The position numbers were made by a program, and so were the translations under genes. A stretch of DNA of 64,000 bases from Azospirillum sp. 51_20 (GTDB taxonomy: Bacteria; Pseudomonadota; Alphaproteobacteria; RF32; CAG-239): NCBI GenBank assembly GCA_001917175.1, contig MNTV01000032.1:44079-108078 (forward strand), read 5' to 3'. Positions 1 through 7,989 of the stretch are shown here, piece after piece (positions within the stretch are counted from its first letter, which is position 1; each line of letters begins with the position of its first letter). The notes under the pieces were generated by a model that was not told where the DNA came from, did not search any database, and saw nothing but the letters and a program-made list of their open reading frames with translations.

Positions 1-139
1 ACCACATACCCGTCGCAGAACTTCCCTGACACAAACATTGCGGAGAAGAAGAAAAGCGGAGGAACAGGAAATAAAAAAATACAAATCTTCCGAAAAACCA
101 CATACCCGTTGCGGAACTTCCCTGATACAAACATTGCGG
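1..139. repeat. Pair of 43-bp direct repeats
   Basis: Positions 1-43 and 97-139 carry the same sequence with four differences, beginning ACCACATACCCGT and ending ACAAACATTGCGG. The first copy may continue to the left of the window. The 53 bp between them is A-rich. No protein can be supported here. The repeat lies at the edge of a 0.7-kb gene-free island upstream of tRNA-Leu. Confidence 0.8.
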
Positions 140-825
140 CAAAAACACCGTATTTTTTTTATTTCTCCGCTTTTTCGCAAGCGAAAGCCAGCAACAGCAG
201 CAAATATCCGCCGGCATTTTCCGTATTCCTACACTCATTTCCCCGTTTTATTTTTCCCCCTCATCATCCTCCTTTCACACACCATTCTCTCATCCACTGC
301 CGCCATGCGCACATCTCCTCTACATTAACCGCCCCACCTTCCTCCTCCCCCCTAACGCACGCCTCGCCCATCCCGCTTAACACACCGCCCACTTTTTCCC
401 GCTATCCTTTAACACACCGTACACCGTGCTTCTCTCTCCGTGCCGCTAAACCCGGGCTATCTTTCCCCTCGTCATTTTCCTTTCACGCATCGCACACCGC
501 CTCCTTTATCCGCTGCCCGGCATATGCACTTTTCCTCCGCGTTAACCGTAGCTTCTTTCTCTCCCCCCGTTAATGCACGCCCCTTCTTTCCATTCCCTTA
601 ACACACCGTACCTACTCTCCCGCTATTCCCCTTTAACAAGCCGTACACCGTGCTTCTCTCTCCGTGCCGCTAAGCCCGGGCTATCTTTCCCCTCGTCATT
701 TTCCTTCGACACCACCGGACAAAACTTTTCGCTTGTACCGTACACACAATTTTCGAATAAATTTCAAAGAACTACGTTAAAAATAATTTTTTTTGCATAA
801 TCTTTGAAAAAAAATTACAAAAACT
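140..825. other. Pyrimidine-rich gene-free island
   Basis: The plus strand here is dominated by C and T (roughly 180-710). Long reading frames exist in several registers only because stop codons need purines; their products are Pro/Ser/Phe/Leu-rich and show no domain. One internal duplication is listed separately. Similar islands occur at 8.6-9.2, 18.9-19.3, 44.3-44.6 and, in the opposite strand sense, 51.6-51.8 kb. Confidence 0.75.
417..706. repeat. 66-bp direct repeat inside the pyrimidine island
   Basis: Positions 417-482 and 641-706 are identical except for one base (CTAAACC versus CTAAGCC). Both begin CCGTACACCGTGCTTC and end TCATTTTCCTT. The 158 bp between them is also CT-rich and contains looser versions of the same phrases (AACACACCGT, CCGCTATTCC). 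This suggests expansion of the island by local duplication. Confidence 0.85.
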
Positions 826-826
826 A

Positions 827-855
827 TTGACTAATAAAAAAAATCCGGCTATTAA
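827..855 (+). promoter_or_regulatory. Sigma-70-type promoter of tRNA-Leu
   Basis: TTGACT at 827-832 and TATTAA at 850-855 are separated by 17 bp. The predicted start is near 862, only a few bases before the mature tRNA 5' end at 866. The spacing and position fit a dedicated tRNA promoter. Confidence 0.6.
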
Positions 856-865
856 AATATCCGTT

Positions 866-953
866 GCCCTGATGGCGGAATTGGTAGACGCGCAAGTTTC
901 AGGTACTTGTGACCGTTTTGGTCGTGGAAGTTCGAGTCTTCTTCAGGGCACCA
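866..953 (+). tRNA. tRNA-Leu (anticodon CAG)
   Basis: The acceptor stem pairs GCCCTGA (866-872) with TCAGGGC (943-949), followed by discriminator A and an encoded CCA (951-953). The anticodon stem CAAGT/ACTTG encloses the loop TTCAGGT, giving anticodon CAG, which reads CUG leucine codons. The D arm contains GGTAGACGC, the T arm has GTTCGAGTC, and the long variable arm (GTGACCGTTTTGGTCGTGG region) marks a class II tRNA such as Leu. It is followed at once by an intrinsic terminator, so it is probably a single-gene unit. Confidence 0.97.
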
Positions 954-961
954 ATCTTCAC

Positions 962-996
962 AAGCTCCTATTTTTGATAGGAGCTTGAAGTTTTTT
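962..996 (+). terminator. Intrinsic terminator of tRNA-Leu
   Basis: AAGCTCCTA pairs with TAGGAGCTT around a TTTTTGA loop. After a short AG spacer comes TTTTTT. It lies 8 bp after the tRNA CCA end. Confidence 0.9.
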
Positions 997-1463
997 CTCA
1001 TTGATATTTCAGGATTTTTTCCATCCATAAAAAAGTTCGCAAAAACGATATTTAAAATAAAACGATATTTAAAATACGCCGTTTTTCTTCAATTTGCGAA
1101 CTTTTGAAAATTGAAAAAGAATTTTTGCTGAAATTCAATACCTTATCAATAGCCTTATCAACATTATCTCCCACGGAAACTAACGGCAAAATCTAAAAAA
1201 CTCAAATCCGATAAAAAAACAGGGCTCAAATTTCGGAAACAATTAATCAAACCAGAGAATATCTTAAAACCTATATGTTTTGCCACATAAAAAACAACCT
1301 GTTTCCGCCGGTATCGATCAGGATTTCCTATTAAATATTTTACCGTTTTTAAAGCTTATTGACTTTTTACGAACAGAGTCTTAATCTGCCGATGATAAGT
1401 TATAATTATGTTTAATCCAGAGGATCCGGTCAAAAAAGCCTCTTAAAATATTCCGGTATAATT
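997..1463. other. AT-rich intergenic region with a 13-bp inverted repeat
   Basis: No gene is visible. AAAAGTTCGCAAA at 1031-1043 is exactly inverted as TTTGCGAACTTTT at 1093-1105. Between the arms, AACGATATTTAAAATA occurs twice in tandem (about 1044-1077). The remainder is AT-rich and presumably holds the promoter of the gene starting at 1464. Confidence 0.6.
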
Positions 1464-2042
1464 ATGGAAGAAAGCACTACAGCTCTTATCTTAGTTGGGA
1501 TCTTTGCCTTTTTGTTCTGTTTTGCCGTTATTATGGCAATATATTATGGCAACAGAACCAAAAAGGAACTGTCCGGGCAACCCGGGGTGTACAAAGGGTC
1601 TGCAGGTGAACCTCGCTGGAACGGCAAATTACCTGCAAAAGCAGATGATTATGTTCAACCCCGCTATGTTTATGAAAATCTGGTTGAAAGTACCGATTTT
1701 TTACCTGAAAACGGCCGAATTATCGGTTATCGCATCAGTCCTGATTTAGTCATTCACAGCCGGGTACAATATAATGTCAATCCCCCTGTTCTCAACGGGT
1801 ATATTCGGCGACTGGGCGGAAAATTACTGACTCCCGATGACGTTTTAACATTATTGGATAACTGGCAGGACGTTTCTGCCTTACGTGTGAAGGCCGGAGA
1901 CGAACCGCTGGGCAAATTTCAGTTCTGGTGCAGTTCTGAAGAAGGTCTTCCCGTATGCTCAAAACTCCAAGACGGACAAATCTTTCTCGAAAACAGGATC
2001 GGATTTGCAAAATTTGACGCTCCTCTTATCCTAAAGAGATAA
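1464..2042 (+). CDS. Hypothetical membrane-anchored protein
   Basis: This is a 192-aa protein I do not recognise. Residues 7-28 form one strong hydrophobic segment (ILVGIFAFLFCFAVIMAIYY), followed by Asn-Arg-Lys-Lys, so the N-terminus is probably a membrane anchor. The remaining ~160 residues are soluble and mixed in character, with no catalytic motif I can name. The ATG start directly precedes the hydrophobic segment, and no clear Shine-Dalgarno sequence is seen. The next gene starts 39 bp downstream on the same strand, so the two may be cotranscribed and end at the terminator at 2442. Confidence 0.7.
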   Translation: MEESTTALILVGIFAFLFCFAVIMAIYYGNRTKKELSGQPGVYKGSAGEPRWNGKLPAKADDYVQPRYVYENLVESTDFLPENGRIIGYRISPDLVIHSRVQYNVNPPVLNGYIRRLGGKLLTPDDVLTLLDNWQDVSALRVKAGDEPLGKFQFWCSSEEGLPVCSKLQDGQIFLENRIGFAKFDAPLILKR

Positions 2043-2081
2043 GGCAAAACAAATTATTGTATCACTCAAACTTTTAAGATT

Positions 2082-2426
2082 ATGATATCCAAAAAAGAAA
2101 TTGAAAAAATGAATATTGCCTTCGATTTTAGCAGGCAATATACAATAGCAAGGGTTCCCAAAGTTTACCGGAATGCAGAACAATTTGCCTTAGAGGTTGT
2201 TTACAGCCTCAGACCCTACATATCAGACAAACTGGGAATTGACCACGGAAAGATAATACTGATAGCCGTCAGCAAAAATAATAAAGTTGTCGTATTCTGT
2301 AAGAACAACAGATACAGAAATTGGCTTTACAACTGTTTTCATCAGCCTTCTGTGGGAAGTGCTCAGTTTTACGATAACACGGAGCCTGAACTGATTCTGG
2401 AAAAATTGAACCTTTTATTTCACTGA
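2082..2426 (+). CDS. Hypothetical small cytoplasmic protein
   Basis: This 114-aa protein has no signal peptide and no membrane segment. It is basic in the middle (KNNKVVVFCKNNRYRNW) and ends KLNLLFH. No family is recognised. An internal Met at residue 10 is an alternative start. It follows the membrane-anchored protein after 39 bp and is followed 15 bp later by a good terminator, so the pair looks like a short transcription unit. Its coding character is moderate: AT-rich codon use resembles the upstream gene more than the GC-richer housekeeping genes nearby. Confidence 0.6.
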   Translation: MISKKEIEKMNIAFDFSRQYTIARVPKVYRNAEQFALEVVYSLRPYISDKLGIDHGKIILIAVSKNNKVVVFCKNNRYRNWLYNCFHQPSVGSAQFYDNTEPELILEKLNLLFH

Positions 2427-2441
2427 TTTTTCGGGTTTCAT

Positions 2442-2479
2442 TCGTCATATTGCTTCATTGGCAATATGACGATTTTTTT
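2442..2479 (+). terminator. Intrinsic terminator
   Basis: TCGTCATATTGC pairs with GCAATATGACGA around a short loop and is followed by TTTTTTT. It closes the two-gene plus-strand unit 1464-2426. Confidence 0.9.
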
Positions 2480-2548
2480 CGTCTTATGTAAAGTCCGCCT
2501 GCAGCTGCAACATATCCTGCCGACCGACAAGTCTTTTTCCCTGCCAAT

Positions 2549-3217
2549 TTATTTATCGGCCAGGACATAACTTTCATCAATACGCCCGAGTATTTCGGAC
2601 AATTCCGCGGATCCGTCCAAACAAAGCGTAATCCAGTGTTTCTTGTTCATATGGTAGCCTGCAAAATATTTTTTGCCGTCAACCCGCTTTTCAATTTCTT
2701 CCGGCCGCATCCGCAAGTCTATAATTTCAATTTCGTCATCACCCGGCAAACCGATTTTACTCTTCCGGACGGTTAAAAGTGCGGCATACCATTTCCGATT
2801 GTCCGAGCGGCGGACAACGGCATTGTTGGGAAATTTCTGCCATAAGTATTCAAAATCGTTCTGATATTTTTCCCTGACATATTCTATAATCTGCGCGGCA
2901 TATTCGCTCTTGAAAATCCGGGCGGCAAAACAGCTGTCGGCAACCGCCTGCAAAACCCGGCGGCAATCCGAGCGGACTTTTCCGACAAAACTTCCGACCG
3001 CCTCATCCGCCAGATGCAATACGTATTCGTCCCCCGTATCCGGATCCGTGACCTTGCTTTCAACTCGGCCGTCCGGCATGACGCGAACCGTCAGCGTAAA
3101 CTGATTTTCCACAATACCGCAGCTGTATACGTAAACACCATTTTCCAAACAAAAGCCGAAAGCCAGAAACTTATCCCGAAGCGGCACTTTGTTCTTAAAA
3201 ATATCATCATAAAACAC
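2549..3217 (-). CDS. MmcQ/YjbR family protein
   Basis: This 222-aa protein has a C-terminal ~110-residue MmcQ/YjbR (DUF419) domain: EYLWQKFPNNAVVRRSDNRK, then KWYAALLTV, then the end pattern GYHMNKKHWITLCLDGS, typical of this family of small, possibly DNA-binding proteins of double-wing fold. The N-terminal ~100 residues are an extra domain seen in longer members. The start is a GTG at 3217 preceded by GGAGGG. It lies 23 bp downstream of lptG on the same strand and is probably the last gene of the yicC-gmk-lptG unit. The molecular function of the family is not established. Confidence 0.85.
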   Translation of the reverse strand: MFYDDIFKNKVPLRDKFLAFGFCLENGVYVYSCGIVENQFTLTVRVMPDGRVESKVTDPDTGDEYVLHLADEAVGSFVGKVRSDCRRVLQAVADSCFAARIFKSEYAAQIIEYVREKYQNDFEYLWQKFPNNAVVRRSDNRKWYAALLTVRKSKIGLPGDDEIEIIDLRMRPEEIEKRVDGKKYFAGYHMNKKHWITLCLDGSAELSEILGRIDESYVLADK

Positions 3218-3240
3218 GGTACCCTCCGCCGGGAAACAAA

Positions 3241-4347
3241 TTATCCGTCTTCAAGATGCAGCAGCGCCGAAACGCTCACCATCATCACGATCAGTGTCGG
3301 CGTCCACACCGCCAGTATCGGCGGAATATAACCGTTGATGCCGAAAGCATAAATTACCTGAGAAAGGAAATAGACCAGAAAACCGGTTGAAATGCCGCCG
3401 ACGATAAGAAACATCACCCCGCCCCGCCGGTTATTGGGACGCAGCGCAAACACCGCCGCCACCAGCAGCATCGCGCACAGCAGGAAGGGAGAATTCCACA
3501 GCGACATATAGCGCATCTGATGCCGCAGCGCCGAGAACCCGGACATTTCGTAAAAATGAATGGTATCGGGCAGATTCCAGAACGAAATTGCTTCCGGATC
3601 AATAAAGTTTTCCTTGATCCGGTCAATCGTCAGCGTAGTCTTATAATCAATGTTGTTGATTTTTTCCACCGGCTGGCCGGCTTCGTATATTCTGACGTCT
3701 TTCAGCTCAAACTTGTCGCCCTTCAGTTCCGCGGCATAGGCTTCCACCCGTTTCATCAGCTGTGACTGCCGGTCCATTTCCAAAACGCTGACGGTTCTGA
3801 GCAGCAGTACGTCTCCCTCCTGACGGACGGATTTGGCTTCCAGCACCAGAAAAGTGTTGTCGTCCACCGCTTCTCTGATCCACAGACCCTTGTTGGAAAA
3901 CAGAACCGCTTTCGGATTCTTGGTTTTGAAGCGGTAATCAAGCGTTTCGTAAACCTCGTAAAGATAGGCGGAAATCGGATTGATGACGGTAATGTTGATG
4001 ATGCCGACCATAAACACCGCCGCCAGCAGAGGCGTCAGAAATCCCCAGATTGAAACGCCGGCAGCGCGGATAATCACGAACTCGTTGCTGCGGCTGACTT
4101 TCCAGAAAGTGACCATCGCCGCGATCATCATAATAAAAGGGAACACCATTTCAAACGTACGCGGCATCTTGGAAAAAGCCATCTTCATAACAAAAATCAT
4201 ATCCACGTCCGGCCGGTCGGCGGTACGCCGCAGCAGTTCGATGATCTCAAACATCAGGATCACGCCGGTTACCATCAGCAGCACGGCAATGAAATTAATC
4301 AGAATCTGTTTGATCAGATATCGTCCCAAAATAGAAGTCGGCTTCAT
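3241..4347 (-). CDS. lptG: LPS export ABC transporter permease LptG
   Basis: This 368-aa inner-membrane protein has the LptF/LptG layout: an N-terminal helix pair (ILINFIAVLLMVTGVILMF), the helix around residues 60-80 with FPFIMMIAAMVTFWKVSRSN and the conserved SRSNEFVIIRAAG turn, a ~150-residue periplasmic beta-jellyroll, and three C-terminal helices. LptG pairs with LptF and the LptB ATPase to extract lipopolysaccharide from the inner membrane toward the LptC-LptA bridge. Length matches the family. LptF is not adjacent here. It is encoded between gmk and the MmcQ gene and shows the organism makes lipopolysaccharide. Confidence 0.93.
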   Translation of the reverse strand: MKPTSILGRYLIKQILINFIAVLLMVTGVILMFEIIELLRRTADRPDVDMIFVMKMAFSKMPRTFEMVFPFIMMIAAMVTFWKVSRSNEFVIIRAAGVSIWGFLTPLLAAVFMVGIINITVINPISAYLYEVYETLDYRFKTKNPKAVLFSNKGLWIREAVDDNTFLVLEAKSVRQEGDVLLLRTVSVLEMDRQSQLMKRVEAYAAELKGDKFELKDVRIYEAGQPVEKINNIDYKTTLTIDRIKENFIDPEAISFWNLPDTIHFYEMSGFSALRHQMRYMSLWNSPFLLCAMLLVAAVFALRPNNRRGGVMFLIVGGISTGFLVYFLSQVIYAFGINGYIPPILAVWTPTLIVMMVSVSALLHLEDG

Positions 4348-4416
4348 CTTTTACGTTTCCACAATTAAAAAACCGGGCTCAGCATACTCATATTCCGCTT
4401 ATTTTGCAAGCAAAGT

Positions 4417-5091
4417 TTATTCCGCCTTCATTTCTTCGGCTTCTTTGACCAGCGCGTCCACCACGGTTTTGAGGCCGTTTAACTGACGGACGCGCTTCAT
4501 TCTTTCGCCGGAAATGATGCGGCGGATTTTTTCCACCGTGTCTTCCAGTTCTTCATTGACCACCACATAGTCAAATTCGTTCCAGTGACTGATTTTTTCC
4601 AGCACCAGATCCATCCGTTTTTCGATCACTTCACGGCTGTCGGTACCTCTGCCCTCAAGCCGGCGGCGCACTTCGCGGATCGACGGCGGCAGCAGATAAA
4701 TCGTGACCGCGTCGGCGCCGGCCTTTTCCTTCATCTGCCGGGCGCCCATCCAGTCCAGATCAAACAACACGTCTTCGCCGACGTTGATAAAACTGTCCAC
4801 TTCCGAACGCAGCGTACCGTAGCGGCTGCCGTACTGGGAATCCACATATTCGTAAAAAGCGTCTTCAGTTTTCAGCCTGTCATATTCCTCGTCGCTGATA
4901 AAGTAGTAGTCCACGCCGTTGACCTCGCCTTTGCGCGGCGGCCGGGTGGTAACGGAAACGGAAAATTTGATGTGCGGATCGCGCGCCAGAATCTCCTTGA
5001 TTACTGTTCCCTTGCCGGTACCCGACGGCCCCTCGATGATAAACATGGTTCCCCGGCGGACTTTTCGCAGATAGTTGATAACGTCTTCCAT
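4417..5091 (-). CDS. gmk: Guanylate kinase
   Basis: Gmk phosphorylates GMP to GDP with ATP. The P-loop GPSGTGKGT is at residues 21-29, followed by the GMP-binding region with TTRPPRKGEVNGVDYYFIS and the lid segment RLEGRGTDS. The protein has 224 aa, slightly longer than the usual ~205-215, with the extra residues at the C-terminus (VDALVKEAEEMKAE). The ATG at 5091 has GGAG about 8 bases upstream and begins 3 bases after the yicC stop, so translation is probably coupled. The yicC-gmk pairing is widely conserved. Confidence 0.97.
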   Translation of the reverse strand: MEDVINYLRKVRRGTMFIIEGPSGTGKGTVIKEILARDPHIKFSVSVTTRPPRKGEVNGVDYYFISDEEYDRLKTEDAFYEYVDSQYGSRYGTLRSEVDSFINVGEDVLFDLDWMGARQMKEKAGADAVTIYLLPPSIREVRRRLEGRGTDSREVIEKRMDLVLEKISHWNEFDYVVVNEELEDTVEKIRRIISGERMKRVRQLNGLKTVVDALVKEAEEMKAE

Positions 5092-5094
5092 TTT

Positions 5095-5997
5095 TTACTC
5101 CATATTTTGTACTTGTTCGCGCAACTGTTCGATCACCGCTTTCAGCTCCATGCCGCGGTTGATGATTTCAATATCCGAAGCTTTTGAACAGATGGTATTG
5201 GTTTCACGGTTAAATTCCTGACACAGGAAATCAAAGCGGCGGCCGAGCGTCTGATTGGCGGCCAACAGTTCCCGCGCGGTTTTCACATGCGCCATCAGAC
5301 GATCGATTTCCTCTCTGATATCCGCCCGGTTGACCAGCAGCACGGCTTCCTGCGCCAGACGCTCTTCGCTGATCGGAGCCCCTTCAAGCAGTTCCGCCAG
5401 CTGGGCGGAAAGTTTCTGCTTCAGCAGCGCCGGCTGAGCCACGGCCAGACGGGCAACTTCCTGCACCAGAATTTCGATCCGGTCAACCCTTTCTTCCAGC
5501 ACCGTCTTAATTTTCTGTCCTTCCTGCCTGCGGTTAGACTGCAGTCTGATACAGCATTCTTCAAAACCGGCGCGGAGATTCCGGCAAATTTCCGCCAGCT
5601 CCTCCTCGTCAAAACGGTTTTTGACAACTTCCAGCACGCCTTCCGTTTTCAGCAGTTCGGCCGCCGACGGCCGCGCCAGTTCTTCGGGATATGTGCGATA
5701 AAGTGTCAAAGCGGCTTCGGTCACCTTGTCCAAAAGCGCTCTGTTGACTTTCACTTCCGCTTCGTTTCTCTCCAAGGCAATATCCAGCGTCACGCCGAGG
5801 CTGCCGCGTTCAAAATATTTAGCGGCAATGTTCCTCAGATTAAGGCTGACTTCGTCCAGCCACAACGGCAGTCGAACCTTCAAATCAAGGTTTTTACCGT
5901 TCACGCTTTTGATTTCCCATACCCAGGAAAGCGAAAAATTTTCCCGTTCCAAACTGCCGCTCTGGCGGGCAAAACCGGTCATACTGGATATTTGCAA
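5095..5997 (-). CDS. yicC: YicC/YloC family endoribonuclease
   Basis: This 300-aa protein begins with the family signature SMTGFAR and carries the internal segment VNGKNLDLKVRLP. The C-terminus has DFLCQEFNRETNTICSKA followed by the conserved ending ELKAVIEQLREQVQN(ME). YicC proteins are endoribonucleases implicated in RNA turnover. The best start is a TTG at 5997, eight bases after AGGGAG, giving MQISSMTGFAR, which matches the usual MIRSMTGFAR. An internal ATG at 5982 has no ribosome-binding site. It heads the minus-strand run yicC-gmk-lptG-mmcQ. Confidence 0.93.
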   Translation of the reverse strand: MQISSMTGFARQSGSLERENFSLSWVWEIKSVNGKNLDLKVRLPLWLDEVSLNLRNIAAKYFERGSLGVTLDIALERNEAEVKVNRALLDKVTEAALTLYRTYPEELARPSAAELLKTEGVLEVVKNRFDEEELAEICRNLRAGFEECCIRLQSNRRQEGQKIKTVLEERVDRIEILVQEVARLAVAQPALLKQKLSAQLAELLEGAPISEERLAQEAVLLVNRADIREEIDRLMAHVKTARELLAANQTLGRRFDFLCQEFNRETNTICSKASDIEIINRGMELKAVIEQLREQVQNME

Positions 5998-6076
5998 AAA
6001 AAATCTCCCTAAAATTTATTTTTTGATTATTATATATCGAAAAGCTTAACAATACTTATATAACGGAAAGCAAAAA

Positions 6077-6841
6077 ATGGAAACAAAATTTAAGAACGTT
6101 CTCATTACCGGCGCATCTTCCGGCATCGGCGAAGCCATGGCTCTCTACTATGCCGCCAGCGGTTCGGAAAACCTCTTTATCTGCGGCCGCAACAAAGAAC
6201 GCCTGAACGAAGTCAAACATCAATGCGAAAAATTCGGCGCCAAGGTATATGCCTCGCTGATCGACGTCAACGACCGCGAAAAAATGCGGGCCTGGATCAA
6301 CCAAAGCAACAAAAAAGCGGCTCTTAACCTGGTGTTGGCCAACGCCGGCGTCGCCACCACCAAAGAAAACGACGAAAACGTCTACAACACTTTCAATACT
6401 AATGTTTTCGGCGTATTAAACACGGTTCTGCCGGCGGTTGCCCTGTTCTCCAAACGCCGCGGCAAAGGCGTAAAAGCGATTGCCATGCTGAGCTCAATCG
6501 CCGGTTATCACGGTCTGGCCGGCTGTCCGTCCTACAGCGCCAGCAAGGCCTGCGTCAAAGCTTACGGCGAAGCGCTCAGGGTCTATCTGGCGCCGAAAGA
6601 CATTCAGATCAGCGTCATCTGCCCGGGTTTTGTAAAATCACGCATTACCGACAAAAATACCTGCCCGATGCCGTTTTTCATGCCGGCGGAAAAAGCGGCG
6701 GGCATCATCGGCCGCGGCCTGGAAAACAACGTCGGCCTGATTGCTTTCCCCTGGCCGATGCGGCTGGCCGTCTGGTTTTTATCCGTTCTGCCGAACTGTG
6801 TCAGCAGTTTCATCTGTTCCAAACTGCCTTACAAGGTGTAA
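6077..6841 (+). CDS. Short-chain dehydrogenase/reductase
   Basis: This 254-aa classical SDR has the cofactor motif TGASSGIG at residues 11-18, the NAG motif (ANAG) near residue 90, and the catalytic Tyr153-x3-Lys157 in YSASK with a preceding Ser near 139-140. The C-terminal ~35 residues are hydrophobic (MRLAVWFLSVLPNCV), like SDRs that associate with membranes or act on lipids. The substrate cannot be told from sequence. It reads divergently from yicC and ends before a bidirectional terminator, so it is probably monocistronic. Confidence 0.92.
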   Translation: METKFKNVLITGASSGIGEAMALYYAASGSENLFICGRNKERLNEVKHQCEKFGAKVYASLIDVNDREKMRAWINQSNKKAALNLVLANAGVATTKENDENVYNTFNTNVFGVLNTVLPAVALFSKRRGKGVKAIAMLSSIAGYHGLAGCPSYSASKACVKAYGEALRVYLAPKDIQISVICPGFVKSRITDKNTCPMPFFMPAEKAAGIIGRGLENNVGLIAFPWPMRLAVWFLSVLPNCVSSFICSKLPYKV

Positions 6842-6887
6842 CTGCGCCGGCAAAAACCCTGTTTACCCAAACCGGAAAATTTAAAAC

Positions 6888-6937
6888 AAAAAAAGAGGAA
6901 ATTTGCCGATTCGACAATTTTCCTCTTTAATTTTTCC
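6888..6937. terminator. Bidirectional terminator between converging genes
   Basis: AAAGAGGAAATTTG pairs with CAATTTTCCTCTTT (one mismatch). It is flanked by A-runs on the left and T-runs on the right. It serves the plus-strand SDR gene and the minus-strand small membrane protein. Confidence 0.85.
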
Positions 6938-6947
6938 CTTTTCTCTT

Positions 6948-7172
6948 TTACCGGTCTTTAAATAACGCCTTCCAGCCGACCATCAGCATGACGATTGCGG
7001 CAATCAGGGTTATGATAAAAGCGTCAGCGTTGATAAAAACGCAGACTGCGATAAAATATATCGCCAGATTTTTGTAATCCTCCCTTTTTAAGAAAATTAC
7101 AATCGGAGCCACCATCACGATTAAAATTACAATCGCCAGCACTCCCAACGCCATCAAAAATGTTTCCGCCAT
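6948..7172 (-). CDS. Small two-helix membrane protein, hypothetical
   Basis: This 74-aa protein begins MAETFLMALGVLAIVILIVM, continues through a short polar loop with FLKREDYKNLA, and ends with a second long hydrophobic stretch (VCVFINADAFIITLIAAIVM) and a basic tail. No family is recognised. A TTG at 7196 would add MKIKNKTY, but the ATG at 7172 is preferred. What is unusual is the DNA immediately upstream: three tandem 95-bp stem-loop units begin right at the N-terminus, so its transcript leader, if transcription starts beyond them, would be highly structured. Confidence 0.55.
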   Translation of the reverse strand: MAETFLMALGVLAIVILIVMVAPIVIFLKREDYKNLAIYFIAVCVFINADAFIITLIAAIVMLMVGWKALFKDR

Positions 7173-7182
7173 ATATGTTTTA

Positions 7183-7454
7183 TTTTTTATTTTCAAAACA
7201 AAAAAGCTGACACATATGCAGAATCTTCCGTGGCGCAGAAAATTGAAACATACATATTGTCAGCTTAATATCTCAAATTTTTTATTTTCAGAACAAAAAA
7301 GCTGACGCATATGTCGAATCTTCCGTGGCGCAGAAAATTGAAACGAACATACGGTCAGTTTAATATCTCAAATTTTTTATCTTCAAAACAAAAAAGCTGA
7401 CGCATATGTCGAATTTTCATGGCGCAGAAAATTGAAACGAACATACGGTCAGCC
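7183..7454. repeat. Three tandem 95-bp units with stem-loop arms
   Basis: Units start at 7183, 7278 and 7373, an exact 95-bp period; the third is cut short near 7454. Each unit holds AAGCTGAC, a conserved core TGGCGCAGAAAATTGAAAC, and the inverse arm GTCAGCTT (or GTCAGTTT). Unit 1 arms lie at 7204-7211 and 7259-7266. The stem can extend through ATATG/CATAT. On the minus strand the right arm is followed by TTTTTTG. A fourth partial core, TTTGGCGCAGAAAA, lies at 7501. This is not a CRISPR, because the whole period is repeated and there are no variable spacers. Confidence 0.85.
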
Positions 7455-7930
7455 TTTAACAAATACGAAATTTCACAGGCATCATCATACATTCATTTCA
7501 TTTGGCGCAGAAAAGAGAAGTATAATAATTGACCTAAAAACAACAAAATCGTATTTTGTAAAATTGATTATAGTCCTTTGGACAAATTTCCGCAAGCAAA
7601 AAATCCTTACACGGCGCGCCGCCAAACCGCAGCAATCGTTAAAATCTTGCTTCCGGCAGAGAGTTCCTGGCATAAACTTCAACGAGCCGATACAATCGGC
7701 GCTAACGGTTCCGAGTCTCAAACGCCCGCCTCAACTTCGCAAGCCGGGCGGCCGGACCGAAATACCCGCATCCGTCTGCTTACAAAAACGATCATATCAT
7801 AGATATCCCCCGGTAAACCGGAGGTTCTATAACAACTACAAACCTTACGGTTTGACCACGCTCGTTAGCGTGGTGCGGTGTCTAACGATACCTTTCAACC
7901 CCATTAAAATGGGGAATGAATGCTAAGGCA
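7455..7930 (+). mobile_element. Possible right-end remnant of an IS200/IS605-type element
   Basis: No intact gene is visible. From 7808 to 7914 there are four compact hairpins in a row: CCGGTAAACCGG (7810-7821), AAACCTTACGGTTT (7840-7853), ACCACGCT/AGCGTGGT (7855-7874) and CCCCATT/AATGGGG (7899-7914), with TTTCAA just before the last. Such subterminal palindromes, with a TCAA-type right cleavage site, are features of IS200/IS605 elements and of the guide RNA made from the tnpB 3' end. The frame at 7578-7800 could be a tnpB tail, but I cannot confirm that. A decayed or nonautonomous copy is the most I would claim. Confidence 0.35.
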
Positions 7931-7933
7931 ACT

Positions 7934-7970
7934 AATAAAAAAAGAGAGACGCCAAACGGCGCCTCTCCTC
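7934..7970 (-). terminator. Intrinsic terminator of the exported-protein gene
   Basis: On the minus strand GAGAGGCGCC pairs with GGCGTCTCTC around GTTT and is followed by TTTTTTTATT. It lies 20 bp after the stop codon at 7990. Confidence 0.85.
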
Positions 7971-7989
7971 TTAAAGACAAAGAAAAAAT

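Noticed and set aside
7183..7454. CRISPR or integron attC array
   Set aside because: The entire 95-bp period is repeated, with no variable spacer. The arms AAGCTGAC/GTCAGCTT lack the RYYYAAC/GTTRRRY attC core, and no integrase is nearby.
7432..7926. A 164-codon frame across 7.43-7.93 kb
   Set aside because: It starts inside the third 95-bp repeat and ends in the hairpin cluster. Composition is basic and irregular; a repeat plus an element end explains it better.
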